Notes under the pieces: model-generated
Databases searched by the model: none
What the model was told of the DNA's origin: nothing
The model's input: the letters and a program-made list of their open reading frames with translations, nothing else
Assembly (NCBI GenBank): GCA_902766825.1
Contig: CACXFB010000059.1
Location: forward strand, 42,184 to 106,183
Direction of reading: 5' to 3'
DNA length: 64,000 nt
Source: an uncultured Lachnospiraceae bacterium
GTDB lineage: Bacteria > Bacillota > Clostridia > Lachnospirales > Lachnospiraceae
Position numbers and translations under genes: made by a program
In this document: positions 18,734-27,102 of the stretch, in pieces
Numbering within the stretch: position 1 is the first letter of the stretch
How the letters are laid out: each line of letters begins with the position of its first letter

Positions 18734-18790
18734 TTTCGCTAGTAGTCCCCGTGTCGTGACCTAGGCCGCAATCGTGAATTACTAGCGAAA
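18734..18790. repeat. Palindromic element with GC-rich centre between convergent genes
   Basis: Perfect 11-bp inverted repeat TTTCGCTAGTA (18734-18744) / TACTAGCGAAA (18780-18790) enclosing 35 bases. The centre has 21 G or C of 35, well above the AT-rich flanks, and includes CCTAGG. A-run before and A-rich sequence after mean it could terminate aroF on the minus strand and, more weakly, the NUDIX gene. The long, GC-rich loop is unlike a plain terminator and looks like a dispersed palindromic repeat. Confidence 0.6.
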
Positions 18791-18807
18791 ACAAGAATAA
18801 TGAAATA

Positions 18808-19836
18808 TTATAATAACTCAGCCATATCAAGAAGAAGCTTTTCTGTCTCTTCCCATCCGATGCAGGCATCTGTAATTGATTTTCCGTAGATGTGCTCATG
18901 GATTCCCTGGTTACCTGGTTCAATATAGCTTTCAACCATAACACCCTTTACGATGTTTTCAATATCTTTAGATGAGCGGCGGTTATGAAGAACCTCTTTA
19001 ACGATTCTTGGTTGCTCAAAGTATTTCTTGTTTGAATTTGAGTGGTTAGCATCAATAATAACTGCAGGATTAGCAAGGTCCAAATTACCATACATTTCGA
19101 TAAGACGTAGGATGTCTTCGTAGTGGTAATTAGGAATAGCCTGTCCATGTTTGTTGACAGCTCCACGAAGAATAGTGTGTGTAAGTGGATTACCGTCAGT
19201 TTTAACTTCGTGACCACGGTAAAGGAAAGTATGCTTTGACTGGGCTGCGATACATGAATTAAGCATTACCGAAAAATCACCACTTGTAGGATTTTTCATT
19301 CCGGCAGGAATGTCCATGCCGCTTATTGTAAGTCTGTGCTGCTGGTCTTCAACAGAACGGGCACCGACTGCAACATAAGAGAGAATATCGTCTACATATG
19401 GGAAATTCTCAGGATAAAGCATCTCGTCTGCTGCCGTAAGACCAGTTTCACCAATGGCCTTTAAGTGCATTTTTCTCATTGCAACAAGTCCTTCACCAAA
19501 GTCCGGTTTTTTCTCTGGATCCGGCTGGTGAATTATTCCTTTGTAACCCATACCTGTTGTTCTAGGTTTGTTAGTGTAGATTCTAGGGATAATTATAATC
19601 TTATCTTCAATCTGTTCCTGAACCTTAGCAAGACGTGAGATGTAGTCACATACGGCATCTTCGTTATCAGCTGAGCATGGTCCGATGATTGCAAGGAACT
19701 TGTTCGACTTGCCTGTGAATACGTCGGCAATTTTCTGATCCCTTATTTTCTTAGCTTCCTTTTGTTCTTTTGGAAGTGGGAACATGTCCTTAAGTACTTC
19801 CGGTGAAATGATTTCTTTTACATAATGAAAACTCAT
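18808..19836 (-). CDS. aroF: 3-deoxy-7-phosphoheptulonate synthase (class I, AroF/G/H type)
   Basis: First step of the shikimate pathway: condenses phosphoenolpyruvate with erythrose 4-phosphate. Seen: AIIGPCSADNEDAV near residue 50, IPRIYTNKPRTTGMGYKG near residue 83, ATSG-region residues in KNPTSGDFSVM, and VIIDANHSNSNKK near residue 240. 342 aa matches the feedback-regulated class I-alpha enzymes. GAAAGGATG precedes the ATG. Its upstream neighbour, a small membrane protein, is 24 bases away and likely on the same message. Which aromatic amino acid inhibits it cannot be read. Confidence 0.94.
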   Translation of the reverse strand: MSFHYVKEIISPEVLKDMFPLPKEQKEAKKIRDQKIADVFTGKSNKFLAIIGPCSADNEDAVCDYISRLAKVQEQIEDKIIIIPRIYTNKPRTTGMGYKGIIHQPDPEKKPDFGEGLVAMRKMHLKAIGETGLTAADEMLYPENFPYVDDILSYVAVGARSVEDQQHRLTISGMDIPAGMKNPTSGDFSVMLNSCIAAQSKHTFLYRGHEVKTDGNPLTHTILRGAVNKHGQAIPNYHYEDILRLIEMYGNLDLANPAVIIDANHSNSNKKYFEQPRIVKEVLHNRRSSKDIENIVKGVMVESYIEPGNQGIHEHIYGKSITDACIGWEETEKLLLDMAELL

Positions 19837-19860
19837 TTTTTTTCATCCTTTCAAAATAAA

Positions 19861-20322
19861 TTAAAAATTTTCGTTGTAGTAATTGCCTGTAAGCTCTGAT
19901 AATAAATCTTCGTCTACATCGGCAAATTCATTTTTTAAATCATTTGTAAAGCTTTCAACTACAACGTAATAGGAATCTGCATCATTTGTATCTGTTAAAC
20001 CGTTATTATCCGCACATCTTTTAATATAGTCATCAGTGAGATTATCCTTGATATAGGCGTTAACCTTAGAGATAATATCGTCCTGTTCGTCTGCAGAAGC
20101 CTTAAGCTTTTTTGCAGTGATTAAAGAACTGACTCCGATTGCTATAAAGATGACAAACATGATCGTAATGACACAAAACTGAAAAAGATTAGTTACAAAG
20201 TTTGCGAATTTTATGATATCAAAATAATCCAGCAAGGTATACGCAATTCCGATTATTCCAAAGGGAATAAAGAGAAAACCGGTACTTTTGTAATCCTCAT
20301 AACGTTCTCTGTTATTTTTCAT
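19861..20322 (-). CDS. Unrecognised two-helix membrane protein
   Basis: 153 aa; family not recognised. Two hydrophobic segments, about residues 14-33 (FLFIPFGIIGIAYTLLDYF) and 45-68, are followed by an acidic, soluble C-terminal half of about 85 residues. With a short loop between helices, both ends would face the same side, probably the cytoplasm. A GAAAGGA site lies before the ATG. It precedes aroF by 24 bases and shares a candidate promoter (TTGAAT, 17 bases, TAGTAT on the minus strand at 20375-20403). No function proposed. Confidence 0.7.
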   Translation of the reverse strand: MKNNRERYEDYKSTGFLFIPFGIIGIAYTLLDYFDIIKFANFVTNLFQFCVITIMFVIFIAIGVSSLITAKKLKASADEQDDIISKVNAYIKDNLTDDYIKRCADNNGLTDTNDADSYYVVVESFTNDLKNEFADVDEDLLSELTGNYYNENF

Positions 20323-20374
20323 TTAGAATGTCCTTTCTTTACATTGAAAATAATATAAAAAATTATTCAAAAAA

Positions 20375-20403
20375 ATACTAGCATAAAGAAGTTGTGTATT
20401 CAA
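20375..20403 (-). promoter_or_regulatory. Candidate promoter of the membrane protein-aroF pair
   Basis: On the minus strand: TTGAAT (20403-20398), a 17-base spacer, TAGTAT (20380-20375), 53 bases before the start codon. Confidence 0.45.
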
Positions 20404-20510
20404 GTGTTTATAACTGTGAACCTCTTTACTTTATTGAAGGTTTATTTTAAAATGAGGAATAATTGCAATGTAATATACGATACATTTTTGTGGAAATGAG
20501 GACGAAAAAT

Positions 20511-22379
20511 ATGGAAAAGCTGGCACTGACAGACAAGCAGCTTATGATGGTTGAAAAACCGGAAAGATACATTGGTAACGAATATAATATGGTAAAAAAG
20601 GATTTAGCAGATGTGGACGTAAGGTTTGCTATGTGTTTTCCTGATGTATACGAGATTGGAATGTCGCATCTTGGAATTCAGATTTTATATGATTCGCTCA
20701 ATAAGAGAGAGGATACATATTGTGAACGTGTATATTCTCCGTGGGTTGATCTTGATAAGCTTATGAGGGAGCAAAGCATTAAGCTTTTTACCCTCGAGAC
20801 ACAGACACCGGTTAAGGAATTTGATTTCCTTGGAATTACGCTTCAGTATGAGATGTGTTACACCAACATTCTTCAGGTGCTTGATTTGGCAGGTATTCCA
20901 CTTAGTGCAACGGACAGAGGCGAGGATGACCCTATCGTTGTAGGAGGAGGTCCATGTGTGTATAATCCTGAACCGATTGCGGAGTTTTTTGATTTCTTCT
21001 GTATCGGAGAAGGCGAAAAAATATATGATGACGTAATTGAGATTTATAAGGAAAATAAGGCAACGGGAGGAACAAGAACGCAGTTCCTTGAAAAAATAGC
21101 TGAACTTGAGGGCATATACGTGCCTCAGTTTTATGATGTTTCATACAATGAAGATTGTACAATCAAGGAATTTAAAAAGAATAATCTACACGCTAAAGAT
21201 AAGATAAAAAAGATTATTATAAGCGATTTAAGTGATATTAACTATCCGGAGAAACCACTGGTTCCTTTTATAAAGGTTACGCAGGACAGAGTTGTTCTTG
21301 AAATCCAAAGAGGCTGTATAAGAGGCTGCAGATTCTGCCAGGCAGGAATGATTTATCGTCCGATTAGAGAGAGAAATCTTGAATTTCTTAAAAAGAAGGC
21401 AATGCTTATGCTTGAAAATACAGGACATGAGGAGATTTCCTTAAGTTCTCTTAGTTCATCTGACTACAGTCAGTTAAAAGAACTTGTGTATTTCCTTATT
21501 GATGAGTGTAAGAAACGTTACGTTAATATTTCGCTCCCTTCACTTAGAATAGATGCATTTTCACTTGATGTAATGAATAAAGTGCAGGATATAAAAAAGA
21601 GCAGCCTTACATTTGCGCCGGAGGCGGGTACACAAAAACAGAGAAATGTAATTAATAAAGGTCTTACCGAGGAAGTAATACTTGAAGGTGCCATGAAGGC
21701 GTTTAACGGCGGCTGGAACAAAGTTAAACTGTATTTTATGCTCGGACAGCCTACAGAGACTTATGAGGATATTGAGGGAATCGCAATTCTTTCAGACCGT
21801 ATTGCAAGAGAGTACTATACGATTCCAAAAGACCAGCGTAACGGAAAGGTCAGCATCACTTCAAGTACATCATTTTTTGTACCAAAGCCATTTACACCGT
21901 TCCAGTGGGTGAGAATGAACTCAAAAGAAGAATTTCTTGAAAAACAAAGATTCCTGAACGGCAAGATGAGAGAACAGCTTAATCAAAAGAGCATTAAGTA
22001 CAACTGGCACGAGGCGGAGACGACTATGCTTGAAGGTGTATTTGCAAGAGGTGACAGAAGAGTTGCTGCTGTTATAAAGAAGGCATATCTTAGCGGTTGT
22101 TTATATGACGCATGGTCAGAATATTTTGATTATGACAAATGGATGGACATCTTTAAAGAGTGTGGTGTTGACCCGGATTTTTATACTGTAAGAGAGCGTG
22201 ACAAGGATGAGATTCTCCCTTGGGATTTTATTGACTGCGGTGTTTCTAAGAGTTTCCTTTGGAGAGAATATGAAAATGCTAAAAATCAGACTGTAACACC
22301 TAACTGCAGACAAAGATGCAACGGATGTGGGGCAGCGTCATTTAAAGCGGGAATATGTCCGTCAGCTTCGGAGGTTTAA
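20511..22379 (+). CDS. Radical SAM protein with N-terminal B12-binding-like domain (TIGR03960 family)
   Basis: 622-residue radical-SAM protein of unknown reaction. The N-terminal B12-binding-like region (residues about 20-170) includes PDVYEIGMSHLGIQIL and VVGGGPCVYNPEP. The radical-SAM cysteines are in CIRGCRFCQAG near residue 268. The C-terminus is cysteine-rich (RQRCNGCGAA), possibly a further metal site. ATG at 20511 is chosen because TGAGGA lies 8 bases before it; an in-frame ATG at 20463 has no binding site. It is followed by its usual partner, a TIGR03936 protein, and RNase E/G, a conserved Clostridia block before rplU. Confidence 0.88.
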   Translation: MEKLALTDKQLMMVEKPERYIGNEYNMVKKDLADVDVRFAMCFPDVYEIGMSHLGIQILYDSLNKREDTYCERVYSPWVDLDKLMREQSIKLFTLETQTPVKEFDFLGITLQYEMCYTNILQVLDLAGIPLSATDRGEDDPIVVGGGPCVYNPEPIAEFFDFFCIGEGEKIYDDVIEIYKENKATGGTRTQFLEKIAELEGIYVPQFYDVSYNEDCTIKEFKKNNLHAKDKIKKIIISDLSDINYPEKPLVPFIKVTQDRVVLEIQRGCIRGCRFCQAGMIYRPIRERNLEFLKKKAMLMLENTGHEEISLSSLSSSDYSQLKELVYFLIDECKKRYVNISLPSLRIDAFSLDVMNKVQDIKKSSLTFAPEAGTQKQRNVINKGLTEEVILEGAMKAFNGGWNKVKLYFMLGQPTETYEDIEGIAILSDRIAREYYTIPKDQRNGKVSITSSTSFFVPKPFTPFQWVRMNSKEEFLEKQRFLNGKMREQLNQKSIKYNWHEAETTMLEGVFARGDRRVAAVIKKAYLSGCLYDAWSEYFDYDKWMDIFKECGVDPDFYTVRERDKDEILPWDFIDCGVSKSFLWREYENAKNQTVTPNCRQRCNGCGAASFKAGICPSASEV

Positions 22380-22382
22380 GAT

Positions 22383-23171
22383 ATGAAGGTCAGAATAAGA
22401 TTCAGTAAATATGGAGTAATAAGATTTATCGGTCATCTTGACGTTATGAGAAGTTTTCAGAAGAATTTCAGACGTGCCGGAATAGATGTTGAGTATTCGA
22501 AGGGATTCAGCCCTCATCAGCTCATGTCTTTTTCTGCACCTCTTGGAGTTGGCATAACAAGTGACGGAGAATATCTTGATTTATCAATCAACAGTTATAC
22601 TGACAAGTATGACATGATGAAAAGAATCAATGATACAAGTGTTGACGGAATTGAGATAACAGATATTATTCTTCTTAATGACAAGGCTAAAAACTCGATG
22701 TCAATTGTTAAAGGGGCAGGTTATTATGTGAAGATCCGTCAGGAAGAATATGAAGAGAAAAGTAATCCGCCTTCAAAACAGGAGTTCTATGCTAAGTTTA
22801 GCGAATTTTTGGCTAATGAAAAAATAGAAGTCCTTAAGAAAACAAAAAAGAGTGAAGCAATAGTTGATATAAGACCGCTTATTTTCGAGTATGAATGTAT
22901 AGAAGATACATCGGCAATTAATTCACAGTCATTTCAGGTTGATGACAACGGAATATGTGTCTACCTTCTTTTATCAACAGGAAGCAATGACAATTTAAGC
23001 CCTAAGCTTGTTATGGATGCTTTTTGCAAATACGCCGGCTATGATTTTGATGAATACACATTTGCTTACCACAGAACACAGATGTATTCAAGAGATGAAG
23101 AAGGAAATCTTATTGCGCTAAGTGAGGTGGATAAGAACAGTGAAAAGACTGATTTTTACCAGAAGAAATGA
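22383..23171 (+). CDS. TIGR03936 / DUF2344 radical SAM-linked protein
   Basis: 262 aa, family of unknown function that always seems to go with the preceding TIGR03960 radical-SAM protein, sometimes fused to it. The N-terminal region MKVRIRFSKYGVIRFIGHLDVMR and FRRAGIDVEYSKGFSPHQLMSF (residues 40-60) are the family signatures. It starts 3 bases after its partner and overlaps the RNase E/G gene by 32 bases. A role in tRNA or ribosomal modification is often guessed from this context, but nothing in the sequence proves it. Confidence 0.87.
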   Translation: MKVRIRFSKYGVIRFIGHLDVMRSFQKNFRRAGIDVEYSKGFSPHQLMSFSAPLGVGITSDGEYLDLSINSYTDKYDMMKRINDTSVDGIEITDIILLNDKAKNSMSIVKGAGYYVKIRQEEYEEKSNPPSKQEFYAKFSEFLANEKIEVLKKTKKSEAIVDIRPLIFEYECIEDTSAINSQSFQVDDNGICVYLLLSTGSNDNLSPKLVMDAFCKYAGYDFDEYTFAYHRTQMYSRDEEGNLIALSEVDKNSEKTDFYQKK

Positions 23172-24327
23172 TGATATAATCTCATATACATTTGATAATG
23201 ATACACCTGTCGAGATTAATCTTTATAACGAAGAAAGTAATATTCTCGGAAATATATATGTAGGTGTTGTTGACAATATTGTCAAGAATATTGATGCGGT
23301 ATTTGTCAGATACGATAAGGTTAATCCGGGATATCTGTCAGCAACCGACTGCAGGTCACCGATATTCTTAAACAGAAAGAATACTGATAAATTCTGCACG
23401 GGTGACCTCGTACTGGTTCAGGTTCAAAAAGAAGCGATGAAGTTAAAAAAGGTTTCCCTTACCTGCAACTTTGAGATAACCGGGCAGTACTGCGTGCTTA
23501 TGCATGGAAAAAAAGGAGTAAATGTCTCATCTAAGATAAAGGATAAAGAAAAAAGGGAACATTTACTTGAACTGATTAAACCATTTTGTGAGGATGAATT
23601 TGCAATTATAGCAAGAACCAATGCTACAAGTGCAATAGATGAGGATATTATCAATGATGTAAAAGAATGCATACGCCGCTACAAATCAGTCATTGATACT
23701 GCGATGCATGCCAAAAGCGGTACATGTGTGTATGAAAGTGAACCGGCCTGCATGGCGGCTGTAAAAAATATTAATACCGCAGGTCTTAAGGAAATTGTGG
23801 TGGATGATAAGAATCTCTACGACAGTATATGCAGTTATGCCACTGCAAACCTAAAAGATATCGCCGATAAAATAAGATTTTATGACGATGAATATCCGCT
23901 TTGTAAGCTTTACAACCTTGAGAAAATTCTTCAGGATGCGCTAAGGAAACATGTATGGCTAAAATCCGGCGGATTCCTTGTAATTGAACCGACAGAAGCA
24001 CTTACGGTAATAGATGTTAATACCGGCAAGGCTATCAAGGGCAAGAAGCAGCCAATGGAGACTTTTCACAAGATTAATCTTGAAGCATGCGACCAGATTG
24101 CAAGACAGATTCGTTTAAGAAATCTTTCCGGTATAATCATTGTCGATTTTATCGACGTTGACGATGATGAGATGAAAGATCAGATGATGAGCTATCTTAG
24201 CAGACTTCTCTCAAAAGATCCGATTAAAACAACAGTGATAGATATTACTAAGCTTAACCTTGTTGAGATTACAAGGAAGAAAATAAAAGCACCGCTACAT
24301 GAGGTGGTTGGGAAGAAGTGTGAGTAA
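23140..24327 (+). CDS. RNase E/G family ribonuclease, without zinc-link
   Basis: Endoribonuclease related to RNase E/G (395 aa). An S1-like region (YVGVVDNIVKNIDAVFVRYDK) lies near the N-terminus and the catalytic DNase I-like region has the metal-binding aspartates in LTVIDVNTGKA and IIVDFIDVDDDEM. The start is GTG at 23140 with GAGGTGG 9 bases upstream, inside the previous gene. The chain stops at GKKCE, just where E. coli RNase G (489 aa) would continue into the CPxC zinc-link and small domain, so the usual tetramer-forming zinc site is absent. Confidence 0.9.
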   Translation: MKRLIFTRRNDDIISYTFDNDTPVEINLYNEESNILGNIYVGVVDNIVKNIDAVFVRYDKVNPGYLSATDCRSPIFLNRKNTDKFCTGDLVLVQVQKEAMKLKKVSLTCNFEITGQYCVLMHGKKGVNVSSKIKDKEKREHLLELIKPFCEDEFAIIARTNATSAIDEDIINDVKECIRRYKSVIDTAMHAKSGTCVYESEPACMAAVKNINTAGLKEIVVDDKNLYDSICSYATANLKDIADKIRFYDDEYPLCKLYNLEKILQDALRKHVWLKSGGFLVIEPTEALTVIDVNTGKAIKGKKQPMETFHKINLEACDQIARQIRLRNLSGIIIVDFIDVDDDEMKDQMMSYLSRLLSKDPIKTTVIDITKLNLVEITRKKIKAPLHEVVGKKCE

Positions 24328-24352
24328 GTTAAAATTTATTTTGAAAAAACAC

Positions 24353-24381
24353 TTGACGAACATAAATTTAGTATGTAAACT
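24353..24381 (+). promoter_or_regulatory. Promoter of the rplU-prp-rpmA operon
   Basis: TTGACG at 24353-24358, 17-base spacer, TAAACT at 24376-24381. The predicted start is just before the leader RNA described next. Confidence 0.6.
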
Positions 24382-24387
24382 AATAAA

Positions 24388-24450
24388 GATGCCGCACAGT
24401 GAGGTTACAAATCTACACTTTTTTAAGAGTAGTACCGAAGCTGGCGAGTA
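24388..24450 (+). ncRNA. Candidate ribosomal protein L21 leader
   Basis: The untranslated leader folds into nested stems: GCC (24391-24393) with GGC (24443-24445), GGT (24403-24405) with ACC (24434-24436), and an apical hairpin CTACaCTT (24413-24420) with AAGaGTAG (24425-24432). Firmicutes rplU genes are known to have an L21 leader that binds the ribosomal protein and feeds back on the operon. The place fits; the match to the known consensus was not computed. Confidence 0.45.
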
Positions 24451-24472
24451 ATGATAAATTAGGAGGTGCCTT

Positions 24473-24778
24473 ATGTACGCAATTATTGCAACAGGTGGAA
24501 AGCAGTATAAAGTATCTGAAGGCGATATCATTAAAGTTGAAAAGCTTGGTGTCGAGGCCGGATCAGAGTATACTTTCGATCAGGTTATCGCAGTAAATGG
24601 TGACAAGATGCTTGTTGGTTCTGACGTAGCTAACGCAACAGTTACAGCATCAGTTATCGAGGATGGTAAGTCTAAGAAGGTTATCGTTTACAAGTATAAG
24701 AGAAAATCTGGATACCACAAGAAGAATGGTCACAGACAGCCTTATACTAAGGTTAAGATTGAAAAGATTAATGCATAA
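24473..24778 (+). CDS. rplU: 50S ribosomal protein L21
   Basis: 101-residue L21, starting [14 protein letters not shown] and carrying [21 protein letters not shown], the C-terminal family signature. It binds 23S rRNA. AGGAGGTG precedes the ATG. It is the first gene of the L21-Prp-L27 group. Confidence 0.98.
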   Translation: MYAIIATGGKQYKVSEGDIIKVEKLGVEAGSEYTFDQVIAVNGDKMLVGSDVANATVTASVIEDGKSKKVIVYKYKRKSGYHKKNGHRQPYTKVKIEKINA

Positions 24779-24790
24779 CAGGTATTTAGT

Positions 24791-25117
24791 ATGACTGACG
24801 CGACTATTTACAAAGATGCAGAAGGTGTGATAAAAGGTTTCAGCATAAGCGGACACGCAGGATATGCTTATTCCGGGGAAGACATTGTTTGTTCGGCAAT
24901 ATCTATATTGACGACTACAACCGTTAATTCCGTTGAACAGTTCACATCTGACTTATTTAGCGTTGAGGTTGATGAAGAAAGCGGCAGAATGGATTTTTCA
25001 TTCACAGATGAACCGTCTTCTGAATCAAAATTGTTGCTTGAATCCATGGTTTTAGGACTTAGGATGATAAGCAATGAGTACACAGATTTTATTCGAATTA
25101 ACATCAAGGAGGTGTAG
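24791..25117 (+). CDS. prp: Ribosomal-processing cysteine protease Prp
   Basis: Cuts the N-terminal extension from ribosomal protein L27, an essential step in Firmicutes. 108 aa with the conserved pattern SISGHAGYA (catalytic His) and [12 protein letters not shown] (catalytic Cys) at residues 19-41. It always lies between rplU and rpmA in genomes whose L27 has the extension, as here. No clear strong Shine-Dalgarno was seen before its ATG; it may depend on coupling to rplU, 12 bases upstream. Confidence 0.94.
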   Translation: MTDATIYKDAEGVIKGFSISGHAGYAYSGEDIVCSAISILTTTTVNSVEQFTSDLFSVEVDEESGRMDFSFTDEPSSESKLLLESMVLGLRMISNEYTDFIRINIKEV

Positions 25118-25121
25118 GACA

Positions 25122-25406
25122 ATGTTAAAATTGAACCTTCAGTTATTCGCTCATAAAAAGGGAGTTGGTTCTACTAAGAACGGTAGAGACTCAGAGTCAA
25201 AGAGACTTGGAGCGAAGAGAGCAGATGGACAGTTTGTTTTAGCAGGAAACATTCTTTATAGACAGCGTGGAACTAAGATTCATCCAGGTATCAATGTTGG
25301 AATCGGTGGAGATGACACATTATACGCAAAGGTTGACGGTGTTTTAAGATTTGAAAGAAAAGGCAGAGATAAGAAGCAGGCAAGCGTTTATCCTGTTGAG
25401 AAATAA
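25122..25406 (+). CDS. rpmA: 50S ribosomal protein L27, with cleavable N-terminal extension
   Basis: 94 aa. The N-terminus [14 protein letters not shown] contains the Prp cleavage motif; cutting after LQLF leaves mature L27 starting AHKKG. The rest ([28 protein letters not shown]) is standard L27, which reaches towards the peptidyl transferase centre. ATG at 25122 with AAGGAGGTG upstream; longer in-frame start at 25074 is rejected because it lies inside prp and has no binding site. Confidence 0.97.
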   Translation: MLKLNLQLFAHKKGVGSTKNGRDSESKRLGAKRADGQFVLAGNILYRQRGTKIHPGINVGIGGDDTLYAKVDGVLRFERKGRDKKQASVYPVEK

Positions 25407-25423
25407 GACAGACTTGACTTAAG

Positions 25424-25478
25424 CCCAGATTTCCCGTTCGATTGATTTTGGACGGGAGATTTGGGATTTTTAAATTTT
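25424..25478 (+). terminator. Strong hairpin between rpmA and obgE
   Basis: A 15-bp stem, 25424-25438 with 25451-25465, contains only three G-U pairs and starts CCCAGATTTCCCG. It is followed by T-rich sequence to 25478. It lies only a few bases before the obgE Shine-Dalgarno (GGAG at 25481). Confidence 0.75.
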
Positions 25479-25492
25479 TTGGAGAATTTATT

Positions 25493-26785
25493 ATGTTTGC
25501 AGATAGTGCTGATATATTTATAAAATCAGGTAAGGGAGGAGACGGACATGTTTCCTTTCGACGTGAGTTATTTGTTCCTGCCGGCGGACCAGATGGCGGT
25601 GACGGCGGTAAAGGTGGCGATGTAATATTTGTTGTGGATAAAGGAATTAATACACTTAATGACTTTAGACACATAAGAAAATATGTTGCCGGTAACGGTG
25701 AAGACGGACAGAAAAAGAGATGTCACGGAAAAGACGGAGAAGACATCATCATTAAAGTGCCGGAAGGAACCGTTATTAAGGAAAAAGAGACACAGAGAGT
25801 TATTGCTGATATGTCTTACGGCAATAATCGTCAGGTTGTTCTTAAAGGCGGTAATGGCGGTAAAGGTAACCAGCATTATGCCACACCGACAATGCAGGCG
25901 CCTAAGTACGCTCAACCCGGCCAGCCGGCAAAGGAGCTCAACCTTACTTTGGAATTAAAGGTTATCGCTGATGTTGGACTTGTAGGATTCCCTAATGTAG
26001 GAAAATCTACGTTCCTTTCCCGTGTAACAAATGCAAAACCAAAGATTGCCAACTACCATTTTACCACCCTGAATCCTAACCTTGGAGTTGTGGATTTAGA
26101 CGGAGCTGACGGCTTTGTAATTGCAGATATTCCGGGACTTATAGAAGGTGCAAGTGAAGGTATAGGACTTGGTCATGAGTTCCTTAAACATATAGAGAGA
26201 ACTAAGGTTATTATTCATATAGTTGATGCTGCAGGCGTTGAAGGACGTGATCCTATCAACGATATTGAGCTTATTAACAATGAGCTTGAACAGTACAACA
26301 GTGATTTGAAAAATAAGCCACAGGTTATAGCAGCTAATAAGATAGACTGCTTCTACGGAGATGATGAAGAGACTGTAATTACACTTTTACGTGAAAAATA
26401 CGAGCCTCTTGGAGTTAAAATATTTCCTATATCGGCTGTATCGGGAAAAGGTGTCAATGAGCTTTTGTATTATGTAAGAGAGTTACTTGACGGTATTGAC
26501 GATACTCCTATTGTATTTGAACAGGAATATGATCCTATGGAAAAACTGGCATACGAATCATTACCATTTACTGTTGAATATGATGAAGAAAATGATGAGT
26601 ATGTAGTAGAAGGACCAAGAATTGAGAAGATGCTTGGATATACCAATCTTGAATCTGAAAAGGGATTTGCGTTCTTCCAGAAGTTCTTAAGGGACAATGG
26701 AATACTCGAACAGCTTGAGGAACTCGGTATTAACGAAGGCGATACGGTCAGAATGTATGGTTTATCATTTGATTATTATAAATAA
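25493..26785 (+). CDS. obgE: GTPase Obg
   Basis: Ribosome-associated GTPase in 50S assembly and stress control. The N-terminal Obg fold (residues 1-158) is glycine-rich, with KSGKGGDGHVSFRRE and GGPDGGDGGKGGDV. The G domain follows with GFPNVGKSTFLSR (G1), DIPGLIEGAS (G3) and NKID (G4). The C-terminal OCT domain covers about residues 355-430. ATG at 25493 with GGAG 8 bases upstream gives 430 aa, the usual length; a longer in-frame start at 25442 lies within the preceding hairpin. Confidence 0.97.
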   Translation: MFADSADIFIKSGKGGDGHVSFRRELFVPAGGPDGGDGGKGGDVIFVVDKGINTLNDFRHIRKYVAGNGEDGQKKRCHGKDGEDIIIKVPEGTVIKEKETQRVIADMSYGNNRQVVLKGGNGGKGNQHYATPTMQAPKYAQPGQPAKELNLTLELKVIADVGLVGFPNVGKSTFLSRVTNAKPKIANYHFTTLNPNLGVVDLDGADGFVIADIPGLIEGASEGIGLGHEFLKHIERTKVIIHIVDAAGVEGRDPINDIELINNELEQYNSDLKNKPQVIAANKIDCFYGDDEETVITLLREKYEPLGVKIFPISAVSGKGVNELLYYVRELLDGIDDTPIVFEQEYDPMEKLAYESLPFTVEYDEENDEYVVEGPRIEKMLGYTNLESEKGFAFFQKFLRDNGILEQLEELGINEGDTVRMYGLSFDYYK

Positions 26786-26805
26786 TGATGACAAAGGAGA
26801 TAACA

Positions 26806-27102
26806 ATGACAAGTAAACAAAGAGCTTATTTAAAAAGTATTGCGATGAATATAGAGCCGGTATTCAATGTTGGTAAAGCCAGCCTTACACCGGAAGTTAC
26901 TAATGCGGTCATCGAAGTTCTTGAAAAAAGAGAGATTGTTAAGATTTCAGTCCTTAAGAACTGTATGGATGATCCTAAAGAGATTGGAAGAATATTATCT
27001 GAAAGAACAGGAAGTGAGCTCGTTCAGGTAATAGGCAAGAAGATTGTGCTTTACAAGCCTGCAAAAAATGAAAAAGACAGAAAGATTGTATTGCCAAAAT
27101 GA
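26806..27102 (+). CDS. yhbY: YhbY-type (CRM domain) RNA-binding protein
   Basis: 98-residue CRM-domain protein thought to act in 50S subunit assembly. The family pattern is clear: MTSKQRAYLKSIAM, VFNVGKASLT, VLKNCMDDPKEI and LVQVIGKKIVLYK. The ATG at 26806 has AAAGGAG upstream; two earlier ATGs at 26785 and 26788 overlap the obgE stop and lack a site. It overlaps nadD by 4 bases. Confidence 0.93.
   Translation: MTSKQRAYLKSIAMNIEPVFNVGKASLTPEVTNAVIEVLEKREIVKISVLKNCMDDPKEIGRILSERTGSELVQVIGKKIVLYKPAKNEKDRKIVLPK

Noticed and set aside
25442..25492. Longer N-terminus for Obg
   Set aside because: It would translate the right arm of the hairpin and add 17 residues before the normal MFADSADIFIKSG start; GGAG lies before 25493.
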